64,000 nucleotides of DNA, taken from the NCBI RefSeq assembly GCF_011045095.1, contig NZ_JAALDL010000004.1, forward strand, positions 186,001 to 250,000, given 5' to 3'. Shown piece after piece: positions 63,610 to 64,000 of this stretch. The translations under genes and the position numbers were made by a program. The notes beneath the pieces are model-generated. The model did not search any database. It was given only the letters and a program-made list of their open reading frames with translations, and was not told the origin of the DNA. Position 1 is the first letter of the stretch, and each line of letters opens with the position of its first letter. Origin of the DNA: Grimontia sedimenti (lineage in GTDB: Bacteria > Pseudomonadota > Gammaproteobacteria > Enterobacterales > Vibrionaceae).

Positions 63610-64000
63610 AACAGCTGGAAAAAATCGCAAAATGTTCAACAGCAATCATCGCGACAGAATATGGAAATCTCCCCGATGTTTTCCAGCGTCATTATTTTCT
63701 GCACCCGTCAGCGACACTGGCGGTTTCAAGTGAGATTTTGTTAGCAGGACTTTCAAACAATACGAGTTACCGCCGCCTTTCTGGGCTACCTAAAAGGGCG
63801 GTGAAATTTACGGCTGATAGCATCATCGAGCCCCAAGATTACTTGCCCAAATTAGGCGTAGTGAGTTGGAAAGATTGCGTTGGAATGGCAATGCTGCCCA
63901 AAGGGTTGCTTCACCCAGAAAGTCAAAATGAAGTGCTATCTTGCTGGCTGACAAATCTATCGGATCGAATGGCTCAGGTACTTCATGCGTATGTCGTAGA
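63606..64000 (+). CDS. Partial unknown protein at the window end
   Basis: An open frame from ATG 63606, overlapping the preceding stop (ATGA), continuing past the window. The first 131 residues include KQLEKIAKCSTAIIATEYGN, SYRRLSGLPKRAVKFTADS and LSDRMAQVLHAYVV; I do not recognise the family. Coupling to the immunity genes suggests a role in the same T6SS module. Confidence 0.75.
   Translation, partial: MKQLEKIAKCSTAIIATEYGNLPDVFQRHYFLHPSATLAVSSEILLAGLSNNTSYRRLSGLPKRAVKFTADSIIEPQDYLPKLGVVSWKDCVGMAMLPKGLLHPESQNEVLSCWLTNLSDRMAQVLHAYVV

Noticed and set aside
1-64000. CRISPR arrays, rRNA and tRNA genes
   Set aside because: The only regularly spaced short repeats are the origin iterons, which are initiator sites. 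No tRNA cloverleaf or rRNA sequence was recognised.

Overview
The window reads as part of the secondary chromosome of a Vibrionaceae bacterium (gamma-proteobacteria, marine; Grimontia/Enterovibrio-like would fit, but genus is inference). The anchor is the first 3.1 kb: an iteron-rich, Dam-site-rich replication origin followed by a 660-residue RctB, the initiator found only on Vibrionaceae chromosome 2. Six iterons lie in a perfect 23-bp register beside a DnaA box and an AT-rich opening region.

Layout. 1-3.2 kb: oriCII and rctB. 3.5-9.8 kb: an ABC alpha-glucoside uptake operon with its own GH13 glucosidase. 10-13.3 kb: a reverse-strand CDGSH/glutamate-synthase-like gene (frameshifted) and a second GH13 enzyme. 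13.5-15.2 kb: a soluble multi-PAS chemoreceptor. 15.4-19.4 kb: torECA for TMAO respiration. 19.4-23.3 kb: single genes (SRAP DNA-repair protein, globin, GNAT, alpha/beta hydrolase, 2OG-Fe(II) oxygenase). 23.4-29.6 kb: two large chemoreceptors, one beside a small exported protein. 29.8-34.3 kb: LysR regulators, an EamA exporter, a lipoprotein and an SDR.

34.3-51.1 kb is the most interesting block: a divergent, tightly packed catabolic regulon of unknown substrate. The reverse arm runs ABC ATPase, SnoaL-like protein, HisD/HpsN-like dehydrogenase, twin-domain SnoaL-like protein, SDR, LacI regulator (frameshifted), another twin SnoaL-like protein, bicupin, alpha/beta hydrolase, RraA-like aldolase and a three-part TRAP transporter. 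The forward arm runs binding protein, two permeases and a fourth SnoaL-like protein. The arms share a 408-bp control region with a CRP-like site and two TACGTA palindromes.

51.1-57.3 kb is an accessory island: two integron-type cassettes with attC sites, a truncated third cassette, a serine resolvase with res-like repeats, a RAYT-type transposase, dispersed repeats and two orphan immunity genes. A 22-codon copy of the 3' end of the preceding SnoaL-like gene reappears at 57.2 kb, suggesting the island was inserted at that gene's end.

57.4-64 kb is a type VI secretion auxiliary cluster: hcp with a sigma-54 promoter, vgrG, a DUF4123 adaptor, an LHH-type nuclease effector, three SUKH immunity-like genes and a partial unknown gene running off the window. 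Three genes (10, 41 and 55.9 kb) carry apparent single-base frameshifts; these could be true mutations or sequencing errors.
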